Assembly (NCBI GenBank): GCA_021442155.1
Contig: CM038215.1
Location: 1,574,976-1,638,975 of the forward strand
Origin: Cymbidium sinense
Lineage: Eukaryota > Streptophyta > Magnoliopsida > Asparagales > Orchidaceae
DNA: 64,000 nucleotides
Direction of reading: 5' to 3'
Part shown: piece after piece, positions 49,850-61,390 of the stretch
Position numbering within the stretch: the stretch's first letter is position 1
Layout: each line of letters opens with the position of its first letter
Made by a program: the position numbers and the translations under genes
Notes under the pieces: generated by a model
What the model saw: only the letters and a program-made list of their open reading frames with translations
Database searches by the model: none
What the model was told of the DNA's origin: nothing

Positions 49850-50060
49850 CAACAGTAGATGCCACATAGCTCAGCAAAGGACCAACAAGGAGTAATAGGA
49901 TGATGCATCAGCAAATTCCAAAGGAACAGCAACACATTAACAATAAAAGTAGTAGAAGCGGTAAGCTCCCAATTAAACCAACAGAACATACCACAGAGAT
50001 CAACAAATAAGCAGCAAGGGATATCAGGATGATGCATCAGCAAATACCAAAGAAACAAAA
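49850..50060 (-). repeat. Two-copy repeat of about 128 bp in the LINE-B tail
   Basis: AATTAAACCAACAG begins near 49845 and 49972, and GGATGATGCATCAGCAAAT occurs once in each copy about 128 bp apart. It lies just downstream of the ORF2 stop in transcript sense. Confidence 0.8.
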
Positions 50061-50125
50061 ACACTAAGTAGAAAATGATCATGCAGTTAAACAGGTATTG
50101 AACTAGGTAAATCCAATAGGTAAGA

Positions 50126-53100
50126 TTAATTTTTGAGATACGGGAGCCCAGTATTGTCTAGATTAACCAAGCCACACAAATGTTTAGGGAGTGTTAGTTG
50201 ATCAAAGAAATTTATTCCATCCAATCTAGCACCCAAATTGGCCAGGTAATCAGCACATGCATTACCCTCATGCCATACATAGTGATTTTAAAATCGAGTT
50301 GGGTAAGGAGAGCTCTAGTTTGCTTGAGAAGATAGTACAATTCTGTATTGCCCATTTTGGTGGAAGTCAAAAGATCAATCAGCATAAGGGCATCCACCTC
50401 AATCCAAATATTGAGCCAACCTTTTTTAAGGAAAATCTCAAGAGCTTTGTACACTGCCATGAGCTCAACAAAGGGAACAGAGCACGAATTAAGGGGGTAA
50501 GTAAAAGCACATAGGACTTTACCGTTAAGGTTTCTGAAAATGCCACCACTGCTTGAACCTTTATGAGAGACAGAGCCATCAATGTTAATTTTAATAGTAT
50601 TAGCATGAGGTTTTACCCAATAGACAATCTTATCATCTTTACAGTGTGGTTGATCCAGCAGGTTAAAACCCAATTTATTGGCCATAAATTTACAACCTTT
50701 GAATAGTTGAATTGAAAGCATTGAACAAGAATTATTAATTTTTTTTTATCCCCAGCAGTGATCAAATTTAATGTGACCTTTAAATAGTGTTGTCAAAATA
50801 AACTTCAAAGATATAAAGTTAAGGAACCATTAATAATGTTAAAGAGGTCATCATACCAAATCCAAAGTTTAGAAGTAATGGCCCGTTAATAAAACATGAT
50901 TCACATTCTCAATGTGAAATTGGCATTTTGAAAAGGTAAAATCTTTACCCACAACAAGGATTCAATGGGGATGAAGTTTTCAAAATATACCAAGTAAAAC
51001 GAAATAGAAAGGAGTGTTATTCCAAAGTTTTAAAAACACATTGGGAAAATCATGAGCTTCTTTAATGTGAATCCAAACATTTTTAAAGTTGAAATCACCA
51101 TTATGTGAAAGCTTAAAAAGGATCTGATCTTGATTGCTAGGAATGATAGGAATAGTAGTAAGCTTGTTTAAAAGAATGGAAGGAATATAATCAATAAGCT
51201 TACTATTGTTCCACATATTATTCTTCCATAAAGAGTTCACTTTAATAGCAGCAGTGGAATGGGTAGAAAGTAGGTCGTCAATGGACCCACCTCTTGTCCA
51301 GTTATCTTGCCAAAAGAAAGAAGAGCCAGAGTTAATCCCCCAGGAAATTAATGATTTCACATCCCATTTGATGGAACAAAGTCTTTTCCAAATAGGAGAG
51401 TCTCCAACTTTATAGGGGCAAATGAGAGGGTGCTTACCCTGGCAATATTTAGCAGTCATGAAATTAGCCCAAAGACTATTGTTACTCCTAAAATTCCACC
51501 AAAGTTTATAGGAAAAGGTAGTGATAGCTTCTTTGATTGGCTTACAACCAAGACCCCCTTCTGTTGGAGTGCGACAACTTTTATACCAAGAGGTCCAGTG
51601 CATTCTTTTAGAGGAGTTATTCGAGCCCAGGAAAATTTATTGAGGAGGCCCTCAATTCTGTTAATGATAGAATTGGTCGGCACAATAGTTTGAATAAAGG
51701 CATGGAGTTAAGGGTGCTCTTAATCAAAGTGAGTCTACCACCGAAAGAGAGTAAATGGAATTCCCAAACAGAATTTTTATTAGAAATTTTCTGGATTAGC
51801 TCATCAAAATGATGAGATCTTTTCTGACCTTTAAAAAGTGGAGCACCAAGATAATTAATAGGAAGTTGTTGTTGCAAAAAATTAGTAATTCTCAAGATTT
51901 GGTTGATCCTATTACTAGAGATTTTAGAGGAAGGAATGAAATAGCATTTTCCTTCGTTTAGAAAGAGGCCACTTTCATTGCCAATTTAGTTAAAAGGTTC
52001 TTAATAGTTTTAATGTGCAGAATAGAGTCATTCTTAAAGATTATAAAGTCATCAGCAAAACTAAGATGAGAAACAGGAAGATCGCCTTGAGTTCTAAAAA
52101 ACATGTTAGGATTTTTGTAGAAAAGATCATTCAGGATCCTCGAAAGGTATTCAATAGCAATAATTAAAAGAGAGGGTGAAAGGGGATCTCCTTATCTTAA
52201 GCCATGCATCAAAGTAAAGAAACCTAGGGACTCACCATTCATGATAATGGAGAACCAAACATTGGTAATATAATTTTTGATGAGGTGGATGAAAATATAT
52301 GAAAACCAAGCAAATAAAGAATTTGAAAGAGAAATCCCAAGTGACGTTGTCAAATGCTTTAGAGATGCCCAATTTGACCAGGATGTTGCCACCTTTGGTA
52401 GGAACGTCAATATCATGAATCAGCTCTTAGGCAAGAAGTATGTTATCAGATATAGCTCTACCTTTAATGAAGCCATTTTGGTTAGGGTAAATAATTTTAG
52501 GCAGCAGCAGACTAATCCTATTAGCAATTAATTTAGCAATGAGTTTATGAGAGAAGGTGCAAAGATTGATAGGTCTAAAATCTCCCAAGAATCAGGATTA
52601 TTAGTTTTGGGAATGAGAACAATGGAAGTGCTAGAAAAATATCTAGGTAAAGGGTTGCAATCAAAAAAATCAATAATGGCATCAACAAGGTTGGACTTAA
52701 TAATAAGCCAATAATGTTAAAAGAATTGAGTCATGTAGCCATCAAAGCCAACAACAGAATCAGTGTTCATGCTATTGAGAATACTACCAATCTCATCTTC
52801 CGTAGGACGCAATGTGAGCAAGTGGTTGTCATCATTAGTAACCGTTGAGGGGATCAGGTGTGTGTTGGAGAGGGCTTCTAAGGAAGGGTTGTTGTTTAAT
52901 AAGTTTTTAAAGTGTTGTATGATAGAATCTTTAATTTCATTATTATCAGTGATCCAGCTACCATTAATATTTTTAATTTTTTTAATAGAGTTTAATGCTT
53001 TCCTTTTTTTGAAAAGAGCATGGAAATACCTTGTATTTCTATCACCATCAGCAATATGTTTGCTAGCAACCTTTTTTGCTAGTAGGTTTCCTCCATATTC

Positions 53101-54089
53101 TGATAATTAATAAAGTTATCTTTAATTGCCTTCAAATCATCAAGCTTATTAGAGTCAGTTAACACAGCATCTTCAAGGGAGCAAACTAATTGTTCCATAT
53201 TTTTGAGATTTGCAAAAATATTTTTAAAATGATGCTTGTTCCACCAGTTTAGGTTTTGATTAAGTCTTTTAAGCTTTATCCAAAGTCGAATCATGCCTTT
53301 AATGGAATTTTTCGGATGAATAGGGGCCATCCAATTAATGGAAACAACATTAATTAAATCACTATGTTGGATCCACATATTTTGGAATCTAAAAGAGGTG
53401 GGGGAGGATATTGTACTGGAAGGAGTTTTGATAGAAATTAAAAGCAGAGCATGGTCAAACAAAGTTCTACTCAAATGCTCAATAGAGGTGAGCGGCCATT
53501 AATTGATCCAAAGGGAATTAAAGAGGGTCCTATCAAGCCACTGCCAGAGTCTAGAGTTATGCCACGTATAGTCAGAGCCTGAAAAACCAATATCAATCAG
53601 ATTGCAATCAAGAATCATATTAGAAAAGTCTTCCATAGAGTGGATGTTAGGAGAGCAACCTCCCCTTCTTTTGAGGAAGCAAGAATAGTGTTGAAGTCAC
53701 CCCCAACCAACCAGGGTTTGTTGATAGAGGAGGCAAAGGTTCTTAAGTTATCCCAAAGGATGTTCTACTCTATTACAAGATGCATAGATAAAGGAACCAA
53801 GAGCAGAAAATTCACCCAATGAGATTTGAACATTAACCAATTATTGGAGATCATCAAGGATAGAGATGTTGATTAAATTATTCTAAAAGTACCAAATTTT
53901 ATTACTAATATTATAAAATAAATTTTGAAAGCCCAGCATTCTAGCAACAAGGGTAATATTAGAAGAGTGTACGAAAGGTTCAATAATAACAAATAAGGCT
54001 ATGTTATGAGCATGATAAAGGCTTCTAATACGATTGCGGACAATGAGAGTCCCAATACCCCGAACATTCCAAATAAGAAAATTGATCAT
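50126..54089 (-). pseudogene. LINE-B ORF2: endonuclease, reverse transcriptase, zf-RVT, RNase H
   Basis: The start Met is at 54087-54089 (MINFLIWNVRGIG), the conserved first strand of the L1 endonuclease. The SDH triplet near the endonuclease end reads FDH (53451-53459). Reverse transcriptase shows the intact FADD box (52048-52059) in SHLSFADDFIIF, then INYLGAPLFKG and LLSFGGRLTLIKS blocks (51617-51895). A zf-RVT-like part follows (50980-51603; MHWTSWYKSC, FSYKLWWNF, WKRLCSIKW). RNase H lies at 50212-50721 with INIDGSV (Asp), ELMAVYKALE (Glu) and WIEVDALMLIDLL (Asp). A frameshift near 50270 separates the last residues, which end GLVNLDNTGLPYLKN at the stop codon 50126-50128. Several frameshifts and stops, mainly between 52060 and 53900, make the gene dead but recently so. 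Confidence 0.9.
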
Positions 54090-54260
54090 AATAAATTAGA
54101 AGGAAAGAAAAAAGGATAACTGAAAAAATAAAAAGCAAGGAGAAGAGAAAGCATGAAACAATTATTTATGGGAAGTTAGAGAAGATCTAGTGGTTCTAGT
54201 GGAGCTATTAGTGAATATTCTAGCTTTAAAGAATTTTTTTTAATAATAGTTTGAAAAGGT

Positions 54261-55647
54261 CTATATATGTCCAAAGTATCTCCATCCGAAAGAGAGTGGT
54301 TTGTGGTATTCAGAGTAGGACCGTTCATCAAAGCATTCTAATGGTGATTTCCTCTTTTGTCGAATGGGTTGAGAAATTGGGTTAGCATGTGTATCACTCT
54401 GAAGGGTAATAGAAGGAGAGGTTGTGACACCATTAATAGCACAAATTTCATGTTCCTTTTCAGGATTACTCTTCAGATTTTGGTCCATCGCCAAAGTATC
54501 AACATTTTTTAGAACAATTCCAGAATTAGTTTTGAGATTTTGATACAACTTGAAATTCCCATTCAAATCACCATTAGGGTTCATATGAATCAAGGTATTG
54601 TCTTGAGAGGCCAAATTATTACAATTAGAGGCAATGTTAAGTAAGTTATCATTAGCCTCCTCACAAACCTCATAAGCATTATTTTTACCAAGCTCAGATG
54701 GCTCTCCAATAGGCAAATCTGTAGATAATAAAAGAGTGGGGGTAGGAGGGTGACTTCCATTTTTAGTGACTTTAGGCACATAAGCGAGATTATTGGTTTT
54801 TTCATTTTCTAGAGAGGGATTAGAATCTAGCAATTTATTCTTTTTAAGATGAGGATGCAAAACAAAACATTCAGAGTGATCATGACCATGGATCTTACAA
54901 TATGTGCAAAAAATAAGGAAATTTTCAGATTCCACTTTTTGATTATACCCAAATTTCTTTTAGATACTTTTGGTAATATTAATCTCAACCAAAATATGAG
55001 CAACTAATGGTCATGATCTCACAGGCTCATCAATTTGAAGGGCCACCAAAGAGCCCCAACCGCAAAGAGAACTTGATGGGTAACGAATGTATTCTCATGT
55101 TTGGAAAAGCTAGCCATAAAGGAACAATTGGGGATTTCTTTGACATCAAAAAAAGAGGAGACCATTTCAAAAGTCTCATTTGGCAATTATACACAAAGTA
55201 GGAGCGACGAGCAAAAACTCTTGAGTAATCTAAGTCATTAGATAGCTGAATAAGGATATGCTCAGGATCAATCAATCCGATTGTGAAAATGCCAGAGAGC
55301 TTTAGGCTATGAAAAAAAGATTGGATGTCATCAAGAGTCAGGTGACGTAAGGAAAATTTACCGACTAAAGAGAATTCAATAGGCTTCGCCAACTTTTCCA
55401 TGCCAAGATCTGAGCACATTACAGCAGGCATTCCATGAAAAGAAGTTGTGATCAAATTGATCAAAGCATTAGAGGAAGTGTTCTTACCAGATAATGCATC
55501 CTTAAAGAACTTAACAGCAGGCAGAGTAACGGATGGAATCGGATCCATAATACCTTGCAAATCGAAAGCCCTAGCCGACGCCTCCAAGTTCGAAGAGCTC
55601 GGCTGTGAGGAAAGTGGTGCCTCCACCATTGAAAGAGCAAGGGACAC
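54261..55647 (-). pseudogene. LINE-B ORF1: DUF4283 domain plus CCHC zinc knuckle
   Basis: The first open piece (55030-55647) starts at MSLALSMVEAP and contains the DUF4283 domain: PIEFSLVGKFSLRHLTLDDI, IFTIGLIDPEHILIQL and CQMRLLKWSPLF. The second piece (54261-54935) begins just before the zinc knuckle CTYCKIHGHDHSEC, a perfect C-x2-C-x4-H-x4-C, followed by a low-complexity tail. A frameshift near 55020 and stops near 55007 and 54959 separate the two pieces. The protein would bind the LINE RNA. In LINE-A the same knuckle has lost two cysteines. ORF1 and ORF2 are separated by about 170 bp. Confidence 0.87.
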
Positions 55648-55800
55648 TCACATTAGCGGCCAAACATGAAATCGCAAGGAAAATGCAAGAGAACATGAAA
55701 TCTAAAAATTATGATCGAGAAGGATCAAAACTCAGCCAAGCCGCAAGGAAAATGCAAGGGAACATGAAATCGCCAGAGAGCGCCGCGCTCGAGAGGTTTT
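55648..55800 (-). other. 5' leader of LINE-B with a 69 bp tandem duplication
   Basis: CGCAAGGAAAATGCAAG begins at 55673 and again at 55742, each followed by GAACATGAAATC or a one-base variant. The end (GCGCCGCGCTCGAGAGG, about 55781-55797) is the most GC-rich piece of the region. In the transcript these would be the first bases, where LINE promoters usually lie. Telomere-like sequence starts directly after it. Confidence 0.65.
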
Positions 55801-56697
55801 TATCTTATGGTTTAGGGTTTCAGGTTTGGCATTTAGGGTTTAGGGCTATAGTTTGTAGGTTTTAGGGTTGTAGGTTTAGGGTTTAGGGTTTAGGATTTTA
55901 AGATTTAAGGTTTCGGGTTTAGGGTTGTAGGTTTAGGATTTAGGGTTAGTTTTAGGGTTTATTTAGGGTTAATGTTTTTTACATTTTTTTCAATTAAGTA
56001 AACTCATAGGTTTAGGTTTATTTAGTTTATTTTTTATTTATTTTTCTTTATTTTATTTTTTATTTTCATTTAGGTTTATTTTTATTTTTATTTGCTTTAG
56101 TTTATTTATTTTAGGTTTATTTATTTTAGTTTAGGTTTTTTATTTTAGTTTATTTTTTTAGGTTAAGTTTACTTTTAGCTTAGTTTTATTTTTTATTTTT
56201 TTATTTTAGGTTTATATATTTTTTTAGGTTTAGGTTTTATGTTTTATTTTAGGTTTATTTAGGCTATTTTTTTAGTTTAGATTTTAGTTTATTTTAGGTC
56301 TCAGTTTAAGTTTATTTATTTTAGTTTAGGTTTAGATTTATTTTAGGTTTAGGTTTTAATTTAGGTTTATATTTTATTTCCTTTTTTATTTTATTTTGGT
56401 TTAGGTTTATTTATTTATTTCATTTTTAGGTTTTATTTAATTTTGGTTTAGGTTTTTTGTTTTTTAGGGTTTAAGGTTTAGGGTTTAGGGTTTAGGGATT
56501 AGGGTTTAGGGTTTAGAGTTTGGAGTTTAGGGTTTAGGGTTTAAGGTTTAGGGTTTAAGATTTAAGTTGGGTTTAGTTTAAGGTTTTGGGAGTTGTGGGT
56601 TTAGGGTTTTTAGAGTTTAGGGTTTAGGTTTTTTAGGGTTTAGGGTTTAGGTTTTAGGTCTATGGCTCAAGTTTTTGTTTAGGGTTTAGGGTTTTTG
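55801..56697 (+). repeat. Telomere-like satellite block 12
   Basis: TTTAGGG units, the AATTAAGTAAAC landmark at about 55993, an AT-rich phase to about 56450, then TTTAGGG again up to the T-run of GRP copy 9. No gene is visible. Confidence 0.88.
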
Positions 56698-57175
56698 GTT
56701 TTTTTTTTAATAGAGAATAAAGTTGGATTCAACAATTCTTCTTTTTGATTTCATTAACCAAGTAACACACCAAGTTTTTTAATACACAAGCGATGACATA
56801 GATAAAAAATAGCCATGCATAAAGCAAATCAAAAACCCTAGATAACTAGAACCATCTCTACTAAAAAGACATAATTTCATAAGTAGCAGATTAGATCGAC
56901 CATTCTTCAGTTGCTTTAGTTTCTATCAGAACCACCCTGGCCTCTCAAGTAGCGGGATCCACCATTATATCCCTGATCTCTCCCTCCGCCACCACCATGA
57001 CTGTAACCTCTGTCGCCCCTCCTGCCTCCATAACCACCACTGCTCTGACCACCACCTCCATTTCCACCAGTACCTCCAGATCCCCCGCCACCATTGCGAT
57101 AACACCTCGCTTCATCTCCACCACGATCTGACTCACTTGACTGATGTTCATGTCCAAGGTTCTTCCATTCTTCTT
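56698..57175 (-). pseudogene. Glycine-rich RNA-binding protein retrocopy fragment, copy 9
   Basis: This is the best preserved coding part. In the minus-strand glycine frame one can read GGNGGGGQSSGGYGGRR, then GYSHGGGGGRDQGYNGGSRY and RGQGGSD, the C-terminal tail of a plant glycine-rich RNA-binding protein. The beginning of the coding part (57110-57175) is frameshifted relative to it. A T-run and AATAGAGAATAAAG mark the mRNA end. The junction is TTCCATTCTT followed by CTTATTAAG, so the usual AGGG join has mutated. No RRM core or start codon is present. Confidence 0.85.
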
Positions 57176-58639
57176 ATTAAGTTTTAGGCTTTAGTTTTAT
57201 TTTAAAAATTTATTTCATCACTTTAGGTTCAGGTTTAGGGTTTGGGGTTCATTGTTAGGTTTAGGGTAGGGTAGGGATTTTAGAGTTTAGTCTGGGTTTA
57301 GGGTTTGTGGTTGTGGTTTTTTAGGGTTTAGGTTAGTTTGAGTTTAAGGTTTTGGGTTTAGGGTTTAACGTTAGGGTTATGGTTTTAGGTTTTGGGTTTG
57401 TAGGGTTTATGGTTTAGGGGCTAGGGTTTGGGCTTTAGGATTTACCAGTTTAGGTTTATTTTGGGGTTTAGGGTTTAGGTTGGTTAGTGGGTTTAGGGTT
57501 TAAGATTTAGGATTTGGTTTAGGATTTAGGGTTTAGGGTTTAGGGTTTAGGTTTTTAAAATTAAGCAAACCCATGTTTTATTAATTTATTAGTTTATTTT
57601 ATTTATTTTAGTTTTATTTTATTTTATTTAGTTTATTTTATTTATTATTTTATTTAGGTTTATTTATTTATTTTATTTTAGTTTATTTTTAGTTTAGATT
57701 TAGGTTTATGTTTATTTTAGTTTAGTTTTATTTAGTTTATTTATTTAAGTTTTATTTTAGGTTTAATTTTAGTCTTAGGTTTAGGTTTATTTTAGTTTAT
57801 TTTATTTTATTTAGTTTAGGTTTAGGTTTAGTTTTAGTTTATTTTATGTTTAGTTTTAGGTTTTATTTATTTTAGTTTAATTTATTTTCAATTAGGTTTA
57901 ACTTTTTTTTAGTTTAGGTTTCTTTTAGTTTAGGGTCAGGTTTTATTTTTTATTTATTTTAGGTTTAATTTTTAAGTTTAGGTTTTTATTTAGTTTTTAT
58001 TTTATTTTACTTTAGGTTTATTTTATTTTTATTTTAGGTTACTTGTTACTTTATTTAGGTTTTTTATTTTTTAGTTTAATTTTAGTTTTTATTTATTTTA
58101 TTTTAGTTTAGTTTTTATTTTTAATTTTATTTTCATTTTAGGTTTAGTTTAGCTTTAAGTTATAGTTTTTATTTTTATTTTTTTTTATTTTATTTTTTTA
58201 TTTTGGTTTAGATTATTTTATTTTATTTTTAAGTTTTATTTAGTTTAAGTTTAAGTTTTTTGGCTTTTCAGGTTTAGGGTTTAGGGTTTAGGCTTAGTTT
58301 AGGGTTTAGGGTTTAGGGTTTGGGGTTTATATTTTTTTTGGGGTTTAGGATTTAGGGTTTAGACTTTAGCCTTTAGGTTTTCAGGGTTTAGGGTTTAGGG
58401 TTTAAGGTTTTAGGGTTTAAGGTTTAGGGTTTAGGTTTTAGGGTTTAGGGTTTGGGGTTTTAGGGTTTAAGGTTTAAGGTTTAGGGTTTAGGTTTTAGGG
58501 TTTAGGGTTTGGGGTTTTAGCACTTAGGGTTTAGTGTTTAGGGTTTAGAGTCTTTAGGGTTAAGGATTTAGGGTTTAGGGTTTAGGATTTAGGTTTAATG
58601 CTCAAATTCTAGTTTAGGGTTTAGGGTTTAGGATTTTTG
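57176..58639 (+). repeat. Telomere-like satellite block 13
   Basis: TTTAGGG, the AATTAAGCAAAC landmark variant at about 57560, an AT-rich phase to 58260, then a long run of good TTTAGGG heptamers (58270-58640). A segment at 58390-58520 contains a duplicated string of about 60 bp including GGGTTTGGGGTTTTAGGG. No gene is visible. Confidence 0.88.
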
Positions 58640-59100
58640 GTTTTTTTTTTTTAACAGAGAATAAATTCAGGTTCAACATTTATTCTTTACGATTTTCTTA
58701 ACTAAGTAACACACCAAGTTTACTAAGTCACGAGAGATGAAATAGATCAGAAATGAGCACGCATAGAGTAAATAAAAAACCCTAGATTACTAGAACTGTC
58801 TCTACTATAAAGACACAATTCCATAAGTGACTGGATCACCCTTTCTTCAATTTCTCCAATAGAATTACCCTATTTAGCGGATCAACCATCATATCCCCAT
58901 CTCTCTCTACCATCACCATGGTTGTAACCTATAGATCCTCCACTCCATAACCACCACTACTTTGACCACCACCTCCATATCCACCAACACCCTGATCCCC
59001 ACCACCATTAAGGATAACCACCCACCGCCTTTCTCCACCTGCCCATCTAGACAAAGCCCTGCTGATAAGAAGTTCCTTCCATCAAGGTTGCCATTCTTGG
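58640..59100 (-). pseudogene. Glycine-rich RNA-binding protein retrocopy fragment, copy 10
   Basis: A 12-base T-run and AACAGAGAATAAATTCAG mark the antisense mRNA end. The 3' untranslated part is full length and the Gly-rich part is shortened by several small deletions (CCACCACCTCCATATCCACC is still clear). The end TGCCATTCTT joins to GGTATAGG. Confidence 0.77.
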
Positions 59101-61390
59101 TATAGGTTTAGTTAATATGGTTTTAGTGTTTAAGTTTATTTAGTTACTTTAGTTTAGGTTTAGGGTTTGGGGGTTTAGGGTTTGTGGGTTTGTGGGATTT
59201 AGGGTTTACGGGTTATAGTTTAATGTTTAGAGTTTAGGGTTTAAGGTTTTGGATTTTTGGGTTTATGCTTTTAGGGTTTAGGGTTTAGGGTTATGGTTTT
59301 TTTTTAGGGTTTTAGGGTTTAGGGTTTAGTAGGTTTATGGTTTTTTTAGGGTTTTAGTTTGGGGGTTTAGAATTTGTGGTTAATGGTTTTTTTTGTTAAA
59401 AAAATTAAATAAACTAGTAGGTCTAGGTTTATTTAGTTTATTTTTTATTTATTTTAGTTTTTTATTTTTATTTTTATTTATATATATTTTTTATTTTTAT
59501 CTAGTTTTGTTTATTTATTTTAGTTTAAGTTTTTTATTTTAGTTTATTTTTTAGGTTTAGGTTTATTTTTTGTTGAGTTTTATTTTTATTTTATTTTTAG
59601 GTTTATATTTTATTTTCATTTTAGGTTTAGGTTTTATTTTATTTTTTTAGTTTTAAGTTTTATTTTATATTAGGTTTTATTTTTAGTTTCTTTAGGTTTA
59701 TTTTATTTTATTTTATTTTATTTTATTTAGGTTTAGGTTTAGGTTTTAGTTTTATTTATTTTATTTTATTTTAGGTTTTGGTTTATTTTATTTTATTTTT
59801 TATTTTATTTTAGGTTTAGGTTTTTTTTTAGTTTAGGGTTCAAGTTTATTTTTTATTTATTTTTAGGTTTTATTTTTAGGTTTATTTTTTGAGTTTATAT
59901 TTTTATTTAGTTTTCATTTTATTTTATTTTTATTTTACGTTTAATTTTTATTTTATTTAAGTTTTTAATTCTTAAATTTATTTTATTTTTTAGTTCAGTT
60001 TAGGTTATTTATTTATTTTATTTTACATTATTTTTATTATTTTAATTTATTTATTTTTATGTTTAGGTTTAGATTTTTATTTTATTTTATTATTTTATTT
60101 TCTTTAGGTTTAGTTTTTTTTATATATTTTATTTTTTAGGTTTTTAGGATTTTATGGTTTAGGGTTTAGGGTTTAGGGTTTATGGTATTAGGGTTTAAAA
60201 TTTTAGGGTTTATGGATTAGGGTTTAGGGTTTACTGTTTAGGCTTTAGGGTTTAGGGTTTTCAGGGTTTATGGTTAGCTTAGGATATAGGGTTTTTTTAA
60301 AATTAAGTAAACTAGTAGTTTAAGGTTTATTTAGTTTATTTTTTATTTATTTTAGTTTAATTTATTTGTTATTTTTATTTATTTTTATTTTTACTTTTAT
60401 TTAGTTTTGTTTCTTTATTTTACGTTTATACACTTTAGTTTAGGTTTTTTTTTTAGTTTTTTTTTAAGATTTAGTTTTTTTTAATTGAGTTTTATTTTTA
60501 TTTTATTTTTTAGGTATAGGATTTATTTTTTTTATTTTTAGGTTTAGGGTTAGGTTTTTTTTAGGTTTATTTAGGTTTAATTTTAGGTTTTTTTATTTTA
60601 GAAGTTTATTTTAGTTTATTTTATTTTATTTAATTTAGATTTAGGTTTAGTTTACTTTAGGTTTATTTATTTAGTTTAGTTTATTTTGTTTAGGTTTAGG
60701 TTTATTTTATTTTGTTTATTTTTTTTAGGTTTAGGTTTTTTTTAGTTTAGGGTTTAAGTTTTTTTTTATGTTTATTTTGGTTTAGGTTTTATTTAGTTTT
60801 ATTTTATTTTATGTTTATTTTATTTTATTTTACATTTATTTTATATTTTAGTATTTTATTCTTAGATTTATTTTATTTTATATTTTTTTTATTTTTTATT
60901 TTATTTTAGTTTCTTTTTATTAGTTTATTTTATTTGATTTATAGGTTTAGGTTTAGGTTTTAGTTTATGTATTTATTTTATTTTTTTGTTAATTTATTTA
61001 GTTTAGGATTTTTTATTTTATTTTATTTTATGTTTTATTTTAGGTTTTAGTTTGGGTTATTTAGTTTAGTTTAGGCTTTAGAGTTTATGGTTGGTAAGGT
61101 TTAGGAGTTTAGGTTTAGGGTGGTTTAGGGTTTAGCCTGTAGGTTTGTGGGTGTGGTGGGGTTAGTTTAGGGGTTTAGGGTTTTATGGAGCTTAGTTTAG
61201 TGGGAGGTTAGTTTAGGGGTTTAAATGGTTTAGTAGATTTAGGGTTTAGGGTTTAGGGTTTAGTGGGCTGGGTTTAGAGTTTTAGGTTTAGGGTTTGAGG
61301 TTTAGGTTTTTTATGCATTATGATTTACAGTTTAGGTTTTAGGTTTAGGGTTTAGGTTTTAGTTTAGGTTTAGGATTTTTATTTAATTTT
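59101..61390 (+). repeat. Telomere-like satellite block 14
   Basis: Two rounds of the pattern with landmarks AATTAAATAAAC at about 59404 and AATTAAGTAAAC at about 60302, 898 bp apart. TTATTCTTAG-like landmarks lie near 59968 and 60857. A G-rich patch with GTGGTGGGG occurs at 61080-61280. No gene is visible. Confidence 0.87.

Larger units (their letters stand above)
46743..50125 (-). other. Long 3' tail of LINE-B
   Basis: About 3.4 kb between the RNase H stop and the poly(A), unusually long for a plant L1 element. The minus strand is T/G-rich and yields hydrophobic open frames (48683-49321 with 212 residues, 47030-47488 with 152, 48143-48502 with 119). They overlap in different frames and match no family I know. 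The middle holds internal tandem repeats (see 47890-49700). A shorter homologous tail is present in LINE-A. Confidence 0.75.
46743..55800 (-). mobile_element. LINE-B, near full-length L1-type non-LTR retrotransposon
   Basis: A 9.06 kb element on the minus strand. In transcript order it has a short leader (55648-55800), ORF1 (54261-55647), ORF2 (50126-54089) and an exceptionally long 3' tail (46743-50125) ending in a T-run on the plus strand, which is the poly(A) tail in antisense. Both sides touch TTTAGGG-type sequence. It is better preserved than LINE-A, with the reverse transcriptase FADD motif and the ORF1 zinc knuckle intact, but ORF1 and ORF2 carry frameshifts and stops. Target-site duplication cannot be read because the flanks are repetitive. 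Confidence 0.9.
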
